A DNA stretch of 64,000 nucleotides from Zea mays. Its lineage: Eukaryota; Streptophyta; Magnoliopsida; Poales; Poaceae. The DNA lies in the NCBI RefSeq assembly GCF_902167145.1, contig NC_050097.1:222909034-222973033 (forward strand), given 5' to 3'. Positions 12,778-22,510 of this stretch are shown in pieces (positions within the stretch are counted from its first letter, which is position 1; each line of letters opens with the position of its first letter). The notes under the pieces are model-generated. The model was not told where the DNA came from and made no database searches. It was given only the letters and a program-made list of their open reading frames with translations. The position numbers and the translations under genes are program-made.

Positions 12778-14912
12778 TTTCGACTACTTCGATAGCGGGA
12801 TCCTGAAAACGACGGAGTACACGTAAGCGGCAAGGCCGACCGAGCCGAGGGACTCCTACGCCTCCGGGATACGGATACCTCACTCGTCACCTTCCGCACA
12901 AGGCAACTCACACTTGGTTAAGCGGTTCAGCTAGCCGACAGGCGAGTCCTGGTGCTCGAAATAAGGAAGAAACACGGTATTGCACTCAAATACCTAGATG
13001 TTCAAGCCCCGACAGCCGCAATGAACAGACACCGGCACCCAAGGTGCCATTACAAACGAAACTCCGGTTCCACTCCCGCGGGTATGAACAACCTCCACAT
13101 TGAAGGGCCTGCTGGACGACAAACTCCAGTTGGCTCGCCGCCGCCCGCTCCATCAGCAGCGACAACGACCTCCGCTCCGGGCGGCCAAACAGCAGCAGCG
13201 ATGACCTCAGGGCAGACGCTGCTGCGACAAGGCCCTCGCCCGCGTCCCCACTTGAGGGGCGAGGACAAGCTATCAAAGCCAAAGAGCCGGAGGTCGGTCC
13301 GCGGGTGGCGCTGACGATCTCGTCGACGGAGAAACCTTCTCCGGCTGCCACCACCTCAGCACCGACGGTGGCGTCCACCTGCCCACCAACATCGCACCAG
13401 CGAGCGCCGGCCGCCCCAAAGCGCACCGGCAGGTCCTCACTCCCGTCCTCGCCACGAAAACGAGAACGGGACCGTCCCAGAACACGAGTACTGCCCTCGC
13501 GGCGTACGACGTGTTGTGAGACCCTCCGGTGCGGCCAGCCATAGTCGCCCGGACAGAGGACGGAATGCCGCACCCTGGCCGGGCAGCAGCAGTTCGCCTT
13601 CCCCCCGCATGGCTGGAGGACACCTCCTCCGCAGAGCTGGAGGATGGTTTCCACCCCCAGATGCCGGAGGAAGAAGCGGGACGCCAGCCCACGCGAAGGC
13701 AGGCCTCGGCTCGCCCCCCGCCCCAGCAAGGATGATGAAGATCCTTGAAGCTAAGGGCGGGACAGAGGCCGCAGCCCGACTTGCTTCTCCCCACCATCGA
13801 ACCAGTGGTCACCTTCCTGTGTGACCATTGGTGAGGGGATGCAGCCAGGCTGCCTGATGAAAATCCTTGAAGCCAAGCAATGGCTGAAAGGTGCCAACCT
13901 CCACGAAGTTGCGCTCCTCCAATAGCAGCAACACGAAAGCAACGCGGGCGCTCCCCATCCGGGGGCTCGGAAGGTGGAAGGGCGCAATGCATGAGGGGAG
14001 TGCGAAGGCGTGGCTACCACCCAGGGGGGTCGATCCCTTTTTAAAGGCGACTCCCCCCACTCGCGTCCTCAGGCGTCGCGGACTAAGTCTTCACCAACGC
14101 GCTCCAGGGTCCTCCCCCTACGACACGGGGGCTGGGTCCCACACGTCATGCAAACTGGCCCGGGACAGAAGAAGCTAAACCGCCGTGTGCGGAGCGCGTA
14201 ACCGCCCAGTGGTTACAAGCACTCCTCCATCTTCGCCTAAACCAGCGGGTGAAAGGGCGGACCGCCATGCAGGCGGCATGCAACTGCACCACGGGGATGC
14301 ACCCTTTCGACTTCGACACATCCAGCGTGGAGGCCCAGGCCCACACGTCATGTACGAAAAACTGCACCGCCACTTACGCCAATATCGCGCCTTCTCGACT
14401 GTGGAACCGGTGCCGCGACTCGAGGCAACCCTGCGCATGGCCCAACAGTGCCAACCAAGCACATCAGTCACAGGTCAGTCAACCGCGGGAGAAGGCGCGA
14501 CGGTCGATATGGCCAAAAGTGGGCCAGCAGTAATGGCGGCAGCAGGCGGGCGGAAGCAGCAGTCAAATCATCTGCAGGCTCACGTCCCCTCCTAGAGCAG
14601 CGGGGGAGCCCTCTCCCACGGCGTGAAGACAACGCGCACGTGTTCCGTCCCTCAAACGGCTCGCACAACGGCTACCTCGCGAACCACCCGTCTCGTCGCA
14701 TTAACTCCGCGGCAGGACAGGCGACACCTTTGGCAGGCGAAGCGGGCGACGCTTCACCTCTGCCATGATGATCGCGTCAAAAAAGGTGCGCCACATCGTT
14801 TAATTTTGTATCATTTTCCTCTTCCCCTTTCGCTCTCTTGCTACAGGGACCGGGAAAGGGGATACTCCGAAAGGGATCCTTCTCCGCGAAGGAAGCGGGC
14901 CCCGAGCCCTCC

Positions 14913-15202
14913 TACTGATCAGGGGTTCGAAGGCTGGCCCCTCGGAAGGGTTCGACAGCCACCCCAGAGCACTCGGGCTCCGCGCCCACTACTGATCAGA
15001 GGTTCGAAGGCTGGCCCCTCGGAAGGGTTCGACAGCCACCTCAGAGCACTCGGGCTCCAGGCTCATTACTGATCAGAGGTTCGAAGGCTGGCCCCTCGGA
15101 AGTGCTCGATAGCCGCCTCAGAGCACTCGGGCTCCGCGCCCACTACTGATCAGGGGTTCGAAGGCTGGCCCCCCGAAGGGTTCGACAGCCGCCCCAGAAC
15201 AC
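14913..15202 (+). repeat. 77-bp tandem repeat, four units
   Basis: Units begin with tactgatcag at 14913, 14990, 15067 and 15144, an exact 77-bp period. The last unit is truncated near 15202. Each holds gttcgaaggctggcccc and a centre tcgacagcc. The array lies between the truncated interior and the LTR of the Huck-like element, where related elements often carry non-coding repeats. Confidence 0.85.
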
Positions 15203-15927
15203 GCAGAGCGAGGGATGACTCTGGGTACGTCTGATACATGGCTGAGGCTCGGGCTACGCTCCCAAGGTACCCTAGGACATTTTCGAGACCAGCAGGAGCG
15301 ATTATGTAACGGAATCCCATCAGAGGGAGGCATCGAGCCCTCGGACCCTATCAAACGGGACCGGGTTCGGCAAATCATTTGCAGGTACTTTTGGAGCGCT
15401 CCTCTGGGCCACCAGCCGACCCTTATCGAACGGGGCACGGGTGTCCACTCGGATCACCCGTTAGCAACTCACTGGAGACACCATGTTTGGCGCCCTCCGA
15501 GGGCAACATGGTGCTTCCCCCCTCCTTGCGGAAAGGCGATGAAGGGGCGTATGATAAAAGCCGAGTCAGTCCTTGACCGTCCTCTCGCTCTGTGCAGAGG
15601 CTCGGGGGCTGCTCTCGCAAACCTGGCTCCGGCCAAACCGTTGACAGCGTCAACATACCAGCCCGAGAACTCGGAACTTGACCATGCATCCGGGCTACGA
15701 TCAGATCGCATGAGGGAACAACCAGACCGGCCGAGGCGTCACGAAAGGCACTAAGACCTCGGAGGAGTCAAACCACTCCTCCGAGGCCTCGGGGGCTACA
15801 CCCAGCGGGTGCGCTCGCGCGCACCCACCAGAACAAAATGTAACCGAGAAAGGCCAGTCCCCTTGCAAAAAAGTGCGACAAAGCCTCCAAGCGAGTACCA
15901 ACACTCCCTTTGAGGCTCGGGGGCTAC

Positions 15928-16680
15928 TGTCGGGGATCATAATTAGGGGTACCCCCAAGACTCCTAAACTCGACTGGTAATCACCATCAGCACAAGCTGC
16001 AAAGGTCTGATGGGCGCAATACAGGTCAAAGCTCCGTCCACTCAAGGGACACGATCTCGCCTCGCCCGAGCCTAGCCTCGGGCAGGAACAGTAGACCCAG
16101 GCAGATTCACGCCTCGCCCGAGGGCCTCCTCAAGCAACGAGCGCACCTTTGACTCGCCCGAGGCCCAGCTCGGGCAGGCTTCGCAGTGAAGCAACCTTGG
16201 CCAGATCGCCTCCGACATCAGCAAGGTCCCGATAGCCCCGACAGCTGTGCTTCTACAGGGCTCAAGCGCTCCTCCAACGGCCACGGCATCACATGCACAG
16301 GGCACTAACACCTCTCCGACAGCCACGTCGGCATGTACATAGGGTTCTGGCTCCTCATTGTCGGACACGTTAGCATGCTGCTACACCCCCCATTGTACAC
16401 CTGGGCCCTCTCCTTACATCTATAAAAGAAAGTTCCAGGGCCCTCGTACGAGGGGGTGGCCGCGCGGGAGGACGGGCTAACGAGCAGGCTCTCTCTCCCT
16501 CTCCCTCGCGGACGCTTGTAACCTCCTACTGCAAGCGCATCCACCCTGGGCGCAGGACAACACGAAGCCGCGGTTTTCCCCCTCCTTGTGTTCCGTCTCG
16601 CGCCGACCCATCTGGGCTGGGGCACGCAACGACAATTTACTCTTCGGTCCAAGGACCCCCCCCGGGTCGAAACGCCGACA
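15928..16680 (+). repeat. LTR of the Huck-like element
   Basis: It runs from TGTCGGGGATC to AACGCCGACA, 753 bp. It contains ctcgcccgag motifs at 16058-16165 and a TATA box, tataaaag, at 16421-16428. It is shorter than the Huck LTR length I remember (about 1.5 kb), so it may carry an internal deletion or belong to a related family. Confidence 0.8.
16421..16428 (+). promoter_or_regulatory. TATA box in the Huck-like LTR
   Basis: Tataaaag lies about 260 bp before the LTR end, a normal place for the retroelement core promoter. Confidence 0.6.
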
Positions 16681-16682
16681 AA

Positions 16683-16862
16683 GGATATGATATTTAAGTT
16701 AGCCCATGGTAGAGCTGATAGTTGGGTCTTGACGTGCCGACACGGCCCGGGACCATCGTGCTTCGGTCTAACGGATATGATATTTAAGTTAGCCCATGGT
16801 AGAGCTGATAGTTGGGTCTTGACGTGCCGACACGGCCCGGGACCATCGTGCTTCGGTCTAAC
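16683..16862 (+). repeat. Perfect 90-bp tandem duplication
   Basis: Positions 16683-16772 and 16773-16862 are identical. Each starts ggatatgatatttaag and ends cttcggtctaac. The unit starts two bases after the LTR end and includes part of the GCACGGCCCGG-type repeat that follows. Confidence 0.95.
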
Positions 16863-17345
16863 CTTTTTCGGGCCAGTACAACACGAACTAATTTTCCGGT
16901 TGTGTCGTGTCGTGCCTAGATACTTAAGGCTAGGCTCGGCCCGCCCGAAGCACGCCAGGCCGATGATCGTGTCGTGCCGACCTAAGCACAGCACGGACAA
17001 AAAACTTGTATATATCTAAAAAATACATCCTCAAAATATTCATAACTTTGCTCTAGAGTAAAAAAACATACGAGAAAGAAAAAACAATGTTTTCTATAGC
17101 TTTTTGTGAAGACATAAAACATTGGAGCATGAAATAACCATTTTAATGATAGTTTTTAATCCGTGTCTCAGTTCGTGTTGTGCCAGCCCAAGCACGGGCC
17201 ATCTAGTCATGCCTAAGATTGAGGCACGGCACGACCCGACCATTTGGGATGTGTCGGGCCGTGTTTTAAGTCCTTGTTTTTGTGGCGTATCGTGCCGGCC
17301 CCAAATGATCCGGTTTAAACTTTTAGGTCTAGTCCATAGCAAGGA
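16863..17345. repeat. GTGCCG/CGGGCCGTG-rich interspersed repeat
   Basis: Scattered copies of cgtgtcgtgcc, gcacggcacgacccg and gtgtcgggccgtg flank an AT-rich centre (17000-17160). This wording is common in grass intergenic DNA, but I cannot place it in a transposon superfamily. No gene is seen. Confidence 0.45.
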
Positions 17346-18770
17346 TGAGCTACATCAACTTATATAGAGGTATCGATGGTTTATTATTCAATCAAGATAT
17401 AAAAAAGCATGTGAAAGACTCCTTTGAGAAGGGAATGGAATGTGTGTTATGAGTTAAAGGGTCGACCCCGGATCTAAAGGTATAATTACTTTATCTGATA
17501 TCCAAACGCGAACTTTTCCAGAAAGAAAAAAGAAGGGAAAAAACGGGACGCTGGATTCGATCGGAGCCAAAGAGAGGCCTGTTGGTGGGCAGTAGGGTCT
17601 CCAGTAGACAGTAGGGTGGTTGATGCCAAGGCAGGCTTTCTGCACCAGGGGAATTAAATTGGGGAGACATGTGCGGCTTTTGATGCAGAAAGGCTCCAAG
17701 TCCTCTTCTCCCTCCCGCCCCTGTCTCCGATTGACCGGTGGATCCTTTGATCTCCTCCCGACCTCACCTCCCCCATGCGCGCGGGCGGGCATGGCGCGGC
17801 CAGGCCCTAGCCGGCAGCTGCCCAACGCCAGGGCTGGCGATAGCGGGGCGTCCGCGGTTCGAGGCGGCGGCTTGGGGGTACGGTGCGCGCCCATGGAATC
17901 TGTCATCTGCATGCACAATTGCGTATTTGTTTAATCAGTCGGCGACTATACAGAATCAGGCGCTATATATATGCTAATTTATTATTATTGCTTATTCAAC
18001 CATAATTGCAGATTCGTTACCAGGCGATATGAGTCAAAGTAAATCGATTTCTTCACAAGTTTCGGATGAATCCTCTTCGGACGATGATGAGGAGTTTATA
18101 ATCATATTAAAGTCCATAAACGCAAGCACACATAATATCTCAAGTCCATATATACAAACATTCACATGTTGAGAGAGGAAGAATTGCATGTGACCATGCC
18201 GGACAGAGATTCCATTATACTGGTTATTAGATATAACTAGCAATTGATGCCCACGGTTATATGAGTTCATCATGAGTTAAAAGGTAACGCTAAAAACCTG
18301 TTTAAACAGGAGTCCTATTTCACAAAATTTTTAAAAATAATATAGAACTTGGCCTATATGGTCCTAAACATAGGACAGTATCTGTTGGTCATATTCTCTT
18401 CAGTCATAAATTTGGCATAAAAGAGAGAGAGAAAAGGAGAAAGAGAAAATATTATCAGGGTCACATGCACGATCTTGCAAAAGCTAAATAGACGATTTTG
18501 TGCGTGTGCGTGTTATATATACCAGCAATCAACAACAACAACAACTGCTAATGAGGGAGCTGCCACTGCCAACCGTGATGCATCATCATCGGCGGCCTCC
18601 TCCTCCAACTCGCAATGATTGATGTGACCAACCAAATGCGGGTCTGGTCTGGACGAGATCCGCGCCCGGAGCCGGAGGCCCCTGCGACGCGCGGGGCCAC
18701 CTGTCGGTGTCAACATTTACTTGCTCCTGAGCTCCTCCTTCAGTACACGGTGGCTACGCTGGTTGGGCAT
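17346..18770. other. Intergenic DNA upstream of the HIPP gene
   Basis: There is no supported gene apart from a small fragment at 18029-18172. A GC-rich island lies at 17700-17900 and a short (caa)n run at 18527-18543. The open frames at 17620-17977 overlap each other on both strands and show no domain I recognise. Confidence 0.5.
18029..18172 (+). pseudogene. Short acidic open frame, possible transposon-protein N-terminus
   Basis: An ATG at 18029 opens 47 codons containing the serine/aspartate run SDESSSDDDEEF, then stops at 18170-18172. Such serine/acidic starts occur in PIF/Harbinger- and hAT-related proteins of grasses, but the fragment is too short to assign. It is preceded by a pyrimidine-poor sequence ending in gcag that could be a splice acceptor. 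It is best read as a gene or transposon remnant. Confidence 0.25.
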
Positions 18771-18777
18771 TATAAAT
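18771..18777 (+). promoter_or_regulatory. Putative TATA box of the HIPP gene
   Basis: Tataaat stands 149 bp upstream of the start codon at 18926, a plausible core promoter that leaves a 5' leader of roughly 120 bases. Confidence 0.5.
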
Positions 18778-18925
18778 GTTACTAGCTGGCTAATCATCCC
18801 CCCCTCCCCTGGCATTGCTTGCCACCCCTGCAACTGCAACTGCAACACAGAGAAAGATAGCGCTAGCCAGAGGATCAGCTCCGGTCATCCAGTGAAGCTC
18901 AGGCTACTCTACCTCGCTCTCGGCC

Positions 18926-20048
18926 ATGGCGTCAGGGGAAGCAGCAGAGCCACTGCAGTACACGGTGAGCGAGAGCTTCTTCTGCACGTACGCACGCGCT
19001 GCATTTCCCTGTCATATCGCCTGACGTCTTACTCTCTGCAGACCACCGCGCTGCGGGTGTCCATCCACTGCGAGGGCTGCAAGAAGAAGGTCAAGAAGGT
19101 GCTCCACAGCATCGAAGGTACGTGCGTGCGGTCCTACGTTTCACCGTGCTGGCGAAGGACAGACAGGCTGCTGACTGACCGGGCTAGCTGTTGCTGTTGC
19201 CTTCAGGCGTGTACAAGGTGACGGTGGACGCGGCGCAGCACAAGGTGACGGTCACCGGCAGCGTGGAAGCCGACGCGCTCGTCCGGCGCCTGCACAAGGC
19301 CGGCAAGCAGGCGGCGCTCTGGCCCAGCTCGCCGGCACCCGTCGAGGCCAAGAAGAAGCCCGAGGAGGTCGCGCCTGCCGCGTTGCCAGCGGCAGCCGCC
19401 AACAAGGACGCTAGGGCCCAGGAGAAGAAGCCGGCCAAGGACAAGAAGGCCGACTACGCCGACGCCGCGGCGCAACCCAGCAAGGACAAGACGGTCGACA
19501 TAGGCGAGGCCGCGGCGAAGCTCAGCAAGGACGAGAAGGCCGACAAAGGCGAGGCCGCGGCGAAACCCAGCCAGCAGGACAAGAAGACTGGCAAATGCGA
19601 GCCGGCCCCGGAGACGAAGAAGGGCTCCCCTGCGCCGGGGAAGCAGCAGGACGCCGCGGAGGAGGCTGGCGCGGACAAGCCCGGCGGCGGCGGCAAGAAG
19701 GGCAAGAAGGACAAGAATCCAAACAAGCCGAAGGACAGCGGCGATTGCGAGGCCCCGGCCGAGAAGCAGGCGTCGCCGGGGCCCGAGAGCCCGCGCGGGC
19801 ACGGCGGCGCCTTCCCGTACTACGCGGCGCACCCGGTGCTGAGCTGCTACAACGTGGCGCACCCGGTGCTGAGCTGCTACAACGTGGCGCACCCGAGCTC
19901 GAGCGTGGCGTACTACGCGCCCGCGGCCGTGGTGCCGTACGGCGGGTTCCCGCCCATGGTGCCGGCGGAGTTCATGTACGGCCCGCCGGGCATGCAGGAG
20001 TCTAGCATGTTCAACGAGGACAACGCCAACTCGTGCAGCCTCATGTGA
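18926..20048 (+). CDS. Heavy-metal-associated isoprenylated plant protein (HIPP)
   Basis: This is the one apparently intact host gene. Exons are 18926-18964, 19042-19117 and 19207-20048 with GT-AG introns (gtgagc...ctgcag; gtacgt...ttcag), giving 318 residues in one frame. Residues about 14-78 form an HMA domain with the metal-binding CxxC as CEGC (Cys23, Cys26) in VSIHCEGCKKKVKKVL. A long linker rich in Lys, Ala, Asp and Glu follows, then a Tyr/Pro/Val-rich tail. The protein ends in CSLM, a CaaX box for prenylation, so it probably attaches to membranes. HIPPs bind metals such as Cu, Zn or Cd or act as chaperones; the ligand here is unknown. The tail has a perfect 30-bp duplication repeating HPVLSCYNVA. 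The intron between codons 13 and 14 precedes the domain. I place the start at 18926 because it opens the frame joined by the splice sites. Confidence 0.88.
19827..19886 (+). repeat. 30-bp in-frame tandem duplication in HIPP exon 3
   Basis: Positions 19827-19856 and 19857-19886 are identical and keep the frame, doubling ten residues (AHPVLSCYNV). A third partial unit (gcgcacccg) follows. It is likely a length-variable site between alleles. Confidence 0.9.
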
Positions 20049-21506
20049 TGTCTCATGTCTGTCACGCACGCGCCGCCGCTACCTATCTACACGACAAAAT
20101 TAGGCGGTCAAAGCTCTTGTTGACCAGAGATTAATTCTTTGAATTGCTCATCAGCGCGTCATGTAAAAATCAGATGATGGTAATAGTATATTCTAGTTCT
20201 AGGAGCGTTCAGCAGTGCACTGCTACTGCTACCACTTGCATTCCTTCTGTGTGCAGCTATGAACTCGTGGTAGGACAGGACAGAAATTCGAATTTCTCGT
20301 GAATTTAATATGTGTACTGTTACCTTGTCCTTGTCGTTGGTAGGGCAATGAAGCGAAGGCTTAAATACGGACTGTTATAATCATTTGCATAATTGGTGGG
20401 ACCGGCGCTTTGAGGAGAGGGTAATCAAAGTGACAGGCCTTTTCTACGCTGATTGATTGCTTTCTGGTTGTGGCAATGATAAGACTATCTTCAGCGGTTC
20501 TCCCTAAATTTCTCTCTCTATATCTTACTCACGTGTCACGTCAGCGTTCTCTTCCCCCCTATATCTCCACCCTGTACAGCGGTTCCCCCTAAATCCTTTC
20601 CCTATACCCCACTACAACCATAAAATATTATTTTCCATATCTTTTCATCATCTATTATCATTTTTTTTCCTCTAACAAACACTGACGCGCACGCGTAGCG
20701 AGGAAAGGGGGCTGCCACAGCACCCTCTTAATCTGGCAGAGTACCGGCCTCTTCCATTGCACTGTTGCCGGTAAAGACTCATATAGCGTTATGCGTTGAA
20801 CACGGAGGGGATGTCTGTAGCTCTCACAGGTAGTGGAGAGGGAGGCTGGCAGGATGCGGAGAGGGAGGCTGACGGGATGCGTTGAACACGGTCTAATTGG
20901 GTCTAATTGGTTGTGGCCTTTTGTACACTGTGCTGTGCGTGCTCTACGCAGCAGCTGCAGCCTGCCTCTTGCTGAGGAGGACCACTGTTCTCCTAGCTGG
21001 AGTAGTAGCCAAGACGTCCTGCTTCCTCGCTTGTGATGCCTTTGTTCTTTCACATAACATTTGCTTCTTTGATGTGACGTGCTCTCCAAAAATTACAAGT
21101 GGAGGAGCTCTGCCAAGTTTGGTATGCGTGGGATCAAGTTGAAGCCTTCAAAATCGTACTCAAATCTTTCTGAAAGTCTGTCGCGCCTTCTTCTTGGCTA
21201 GACCGCGCGTGGGCCGTCCAGGCTTGTTGGGCTTCGGCCATCGCCCAACTTTCCGGTGGGGTCCGACAGAGTGGTCCGGACAATCCTTTCCTTTTTTTTC
21301 AGTCTTTTTCGTTCTGATATGTAGTGATGTTTCGTTCTTTTATGTAATGAAATGTATCTTAAGAGACATCAAAGAGAGAAGTGCAAAAAAAAAAGAGATG
21401 TATCTTGATGAATGAACGTCTCTAGCACGTTTTTTAAATCTGAATAACGTTCCACTCATATAATCCATATAAATAAGACATATCTTGAGATGTCCTAGTC
21501 AATATA
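20049..21506. other. HIPP 3' flank and intergenic DNA
   Basis: The first few hundred bases should include the HIPP 3' UTR; I see no canonical AATAAA that fixes its end. The rest has no supported gene. The open frames at 20658-21142 overlap on both strands without recognisable domains. Confidence 0.4.
20490..20660. repeat. MITE-like repeat with duplicated agcggttc-ccctaaat motif
   Basis: The motif cagcggttctccctaaat (about 20494) recurs as cagcggttccccctaaat (about 20578), with tctctctatatc / ctatatctcc after each. This wording resembles the ends of small maize DNA elements, but I do not see clear terminal inverted repeats or a target duplication. Confidence 0.35.
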
Positions 21507-21624
21507 CTCCCTCCGTTTCAGAATATAAGGCATAACCACTTTTTCTTCTTGTCCCAAAATATAAGACGTGCTCTCTCTATACACACGTACATCGATGCAG
21601 TGGTATAGAGAGAATTAAATGTAT

Positions 21625-21893
21625 TGTTAAGTAACCCTAGTTAGGGTTATGTGGGCAAATACCGGCTTTGCCCCTGAGGGGTCTCACATCTTTATATAAG
21701 GAACCTGTACACCCCTTCATATTACAGAGATCAGAAAGAGGCCAGAGGCCCAACCCTATATTCAGTGTCTCGTGTGTTTCCTCTGTCGTGCTTATGGGAA
21801 GGGAGACGGGATCTCTACATCTTCTTGCGCCTCTACTGCTGACGGAAGGGAAGGGAGCGGATCTGGTGATCCGTGGTAACGTAGTTCTCAATA
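21625..21893 (+). repeat. 5' LTR of the Copia-type element
   Basis: 269 bp, with a TATA-like tatataag near 21694-21701. It is identical by eye to 27562-27830. Confidence 0.9.
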
Positions 21894-21894
21894 C

Positions 21895-21908
21895 GTTATC
21901 AGCACGCT
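21895..21908 (+). other. Primer-binding site of the Copia-type element
   Basis: Gttatcagcacgct starts two bases after the LTR. It resembles the TTATCAGCACG site of Ale/Retrofit-type elements, which prime from an internal part of tRNA-Met. Confidence 0.6.
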
Positions 21909-22029
21909 CTACCTCGACGTTGCTGCGGAGCCGATCTGCACCAACTCTTCATCAAATCGGCAGGTCTTCCGGCCTAGCCGAACTGTCCTACGCGACAGGC
22001 TTCGATTCCTCTACAACGGAACGGTGAGA

Positions 22030-22510
22030 TCGAATCTACTCTTTCACGTACACGCAGCAGTACAATCGCCATGGCTGTCGAAGCCGCACAGGGACGTCCC
22101 GGTGGCCGCGTGCTCGCACCGGGGCTGCACCTCGCTGGAGTCGCGCTCGCACACTTCATCGAAGTCGTGCGCCCACGCGACGGTGATGTGGCTTGCGCTG
22201 AACGTGCCATGGCTGGCGGCGGCCCTGCAGAGCTCGTAACTCGTGTCTCACAGCCTCGCCCACAGAGCTCTGGCACGTGTGGTGGGAGCTGGCGGCACTC
22301 GCCTACCAGCATGCAGACAGGATGCGTGCGACAGCGTATACCCACAGCCAGGCGTGGCTCGCTGTTGGCTCTGCTCGTATGTTGGCGCTCGCCGACGGCA
22401 GTGCAGACGAGGAGCACCACGACGGCCAGATAGAGCAACGAGCGCGACTCGAAGATCGCCACCGTTGCTGCTGTAGGATGGAGTTTGTCTCGATATGCGC
22501 ATAAAGGCAG
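22030..22510. other. GC-rich block inside the AT-rich Copia-type interior
   Basis: This block is strongly GC-rich while most of the interior (22650-27560) is AT-rich. A frame from the ATG at 22071 gives 120 codons with no domain I recognise. It may be a gag remnant or a captured gene piece; I cannot decide. Other overlapping frames on both strands are composition effects. Confidence 0.35.

Larger units (their letters stand above)
12778..16680 (+). mobile_element. 5'-truncated Huck-like Ty3/gypsy element with one LTR
   Basis: The segment is GC-rich internal DNA (12778-15927) followed by an LTR with TGTCGGGG...CGCCGACA ends. No 5' LTR, primer site or recognisable gag/pol frame remains. Open frames between 12950 and 14770 occur on both strands in several overlapping frames, as expected from GC-rich DNA, and I do not call them genes. 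The purine-rich GGCTCGGGGGCTAC at 15914-15927 just before the LTR is a good polypurine tract. The LTR wording (clustered CTCGCCCGAG) matches what I recall of maize Huck and relatives in the TAT lineage. Confidence 0.7.

Noticed and set aside
12950..14770. Many overlapping open frames of 60-250 codons on both strands
   Set aside because: They lie in very GC-rich retroelement interior, overlap in most frames and show no gag or pol motifs. I treat them as composition effects.
14913..15202. A CRISPR-like array of evenly spaced repeats
   Set aside because: The whole 77-bp unit is repeated without unique spacers, and the context is a plant retroelement.
19203..20069. A 288-codon open frame on the minus strand across HIPP exon 3
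   Set aside because: It is the shadow of GC-rich coding DNA. Its translation is Arg/Leu/His-rich low complexity with no domain, and the sense frame has an HMA domain, splice sites and a CaaX box.
21637..21891. An 84-codon minus frame repeated at 27574-27828
   Set aside because: It covers the 269-bp LTR in both copies; it is repeat sequence with no coding evidence.
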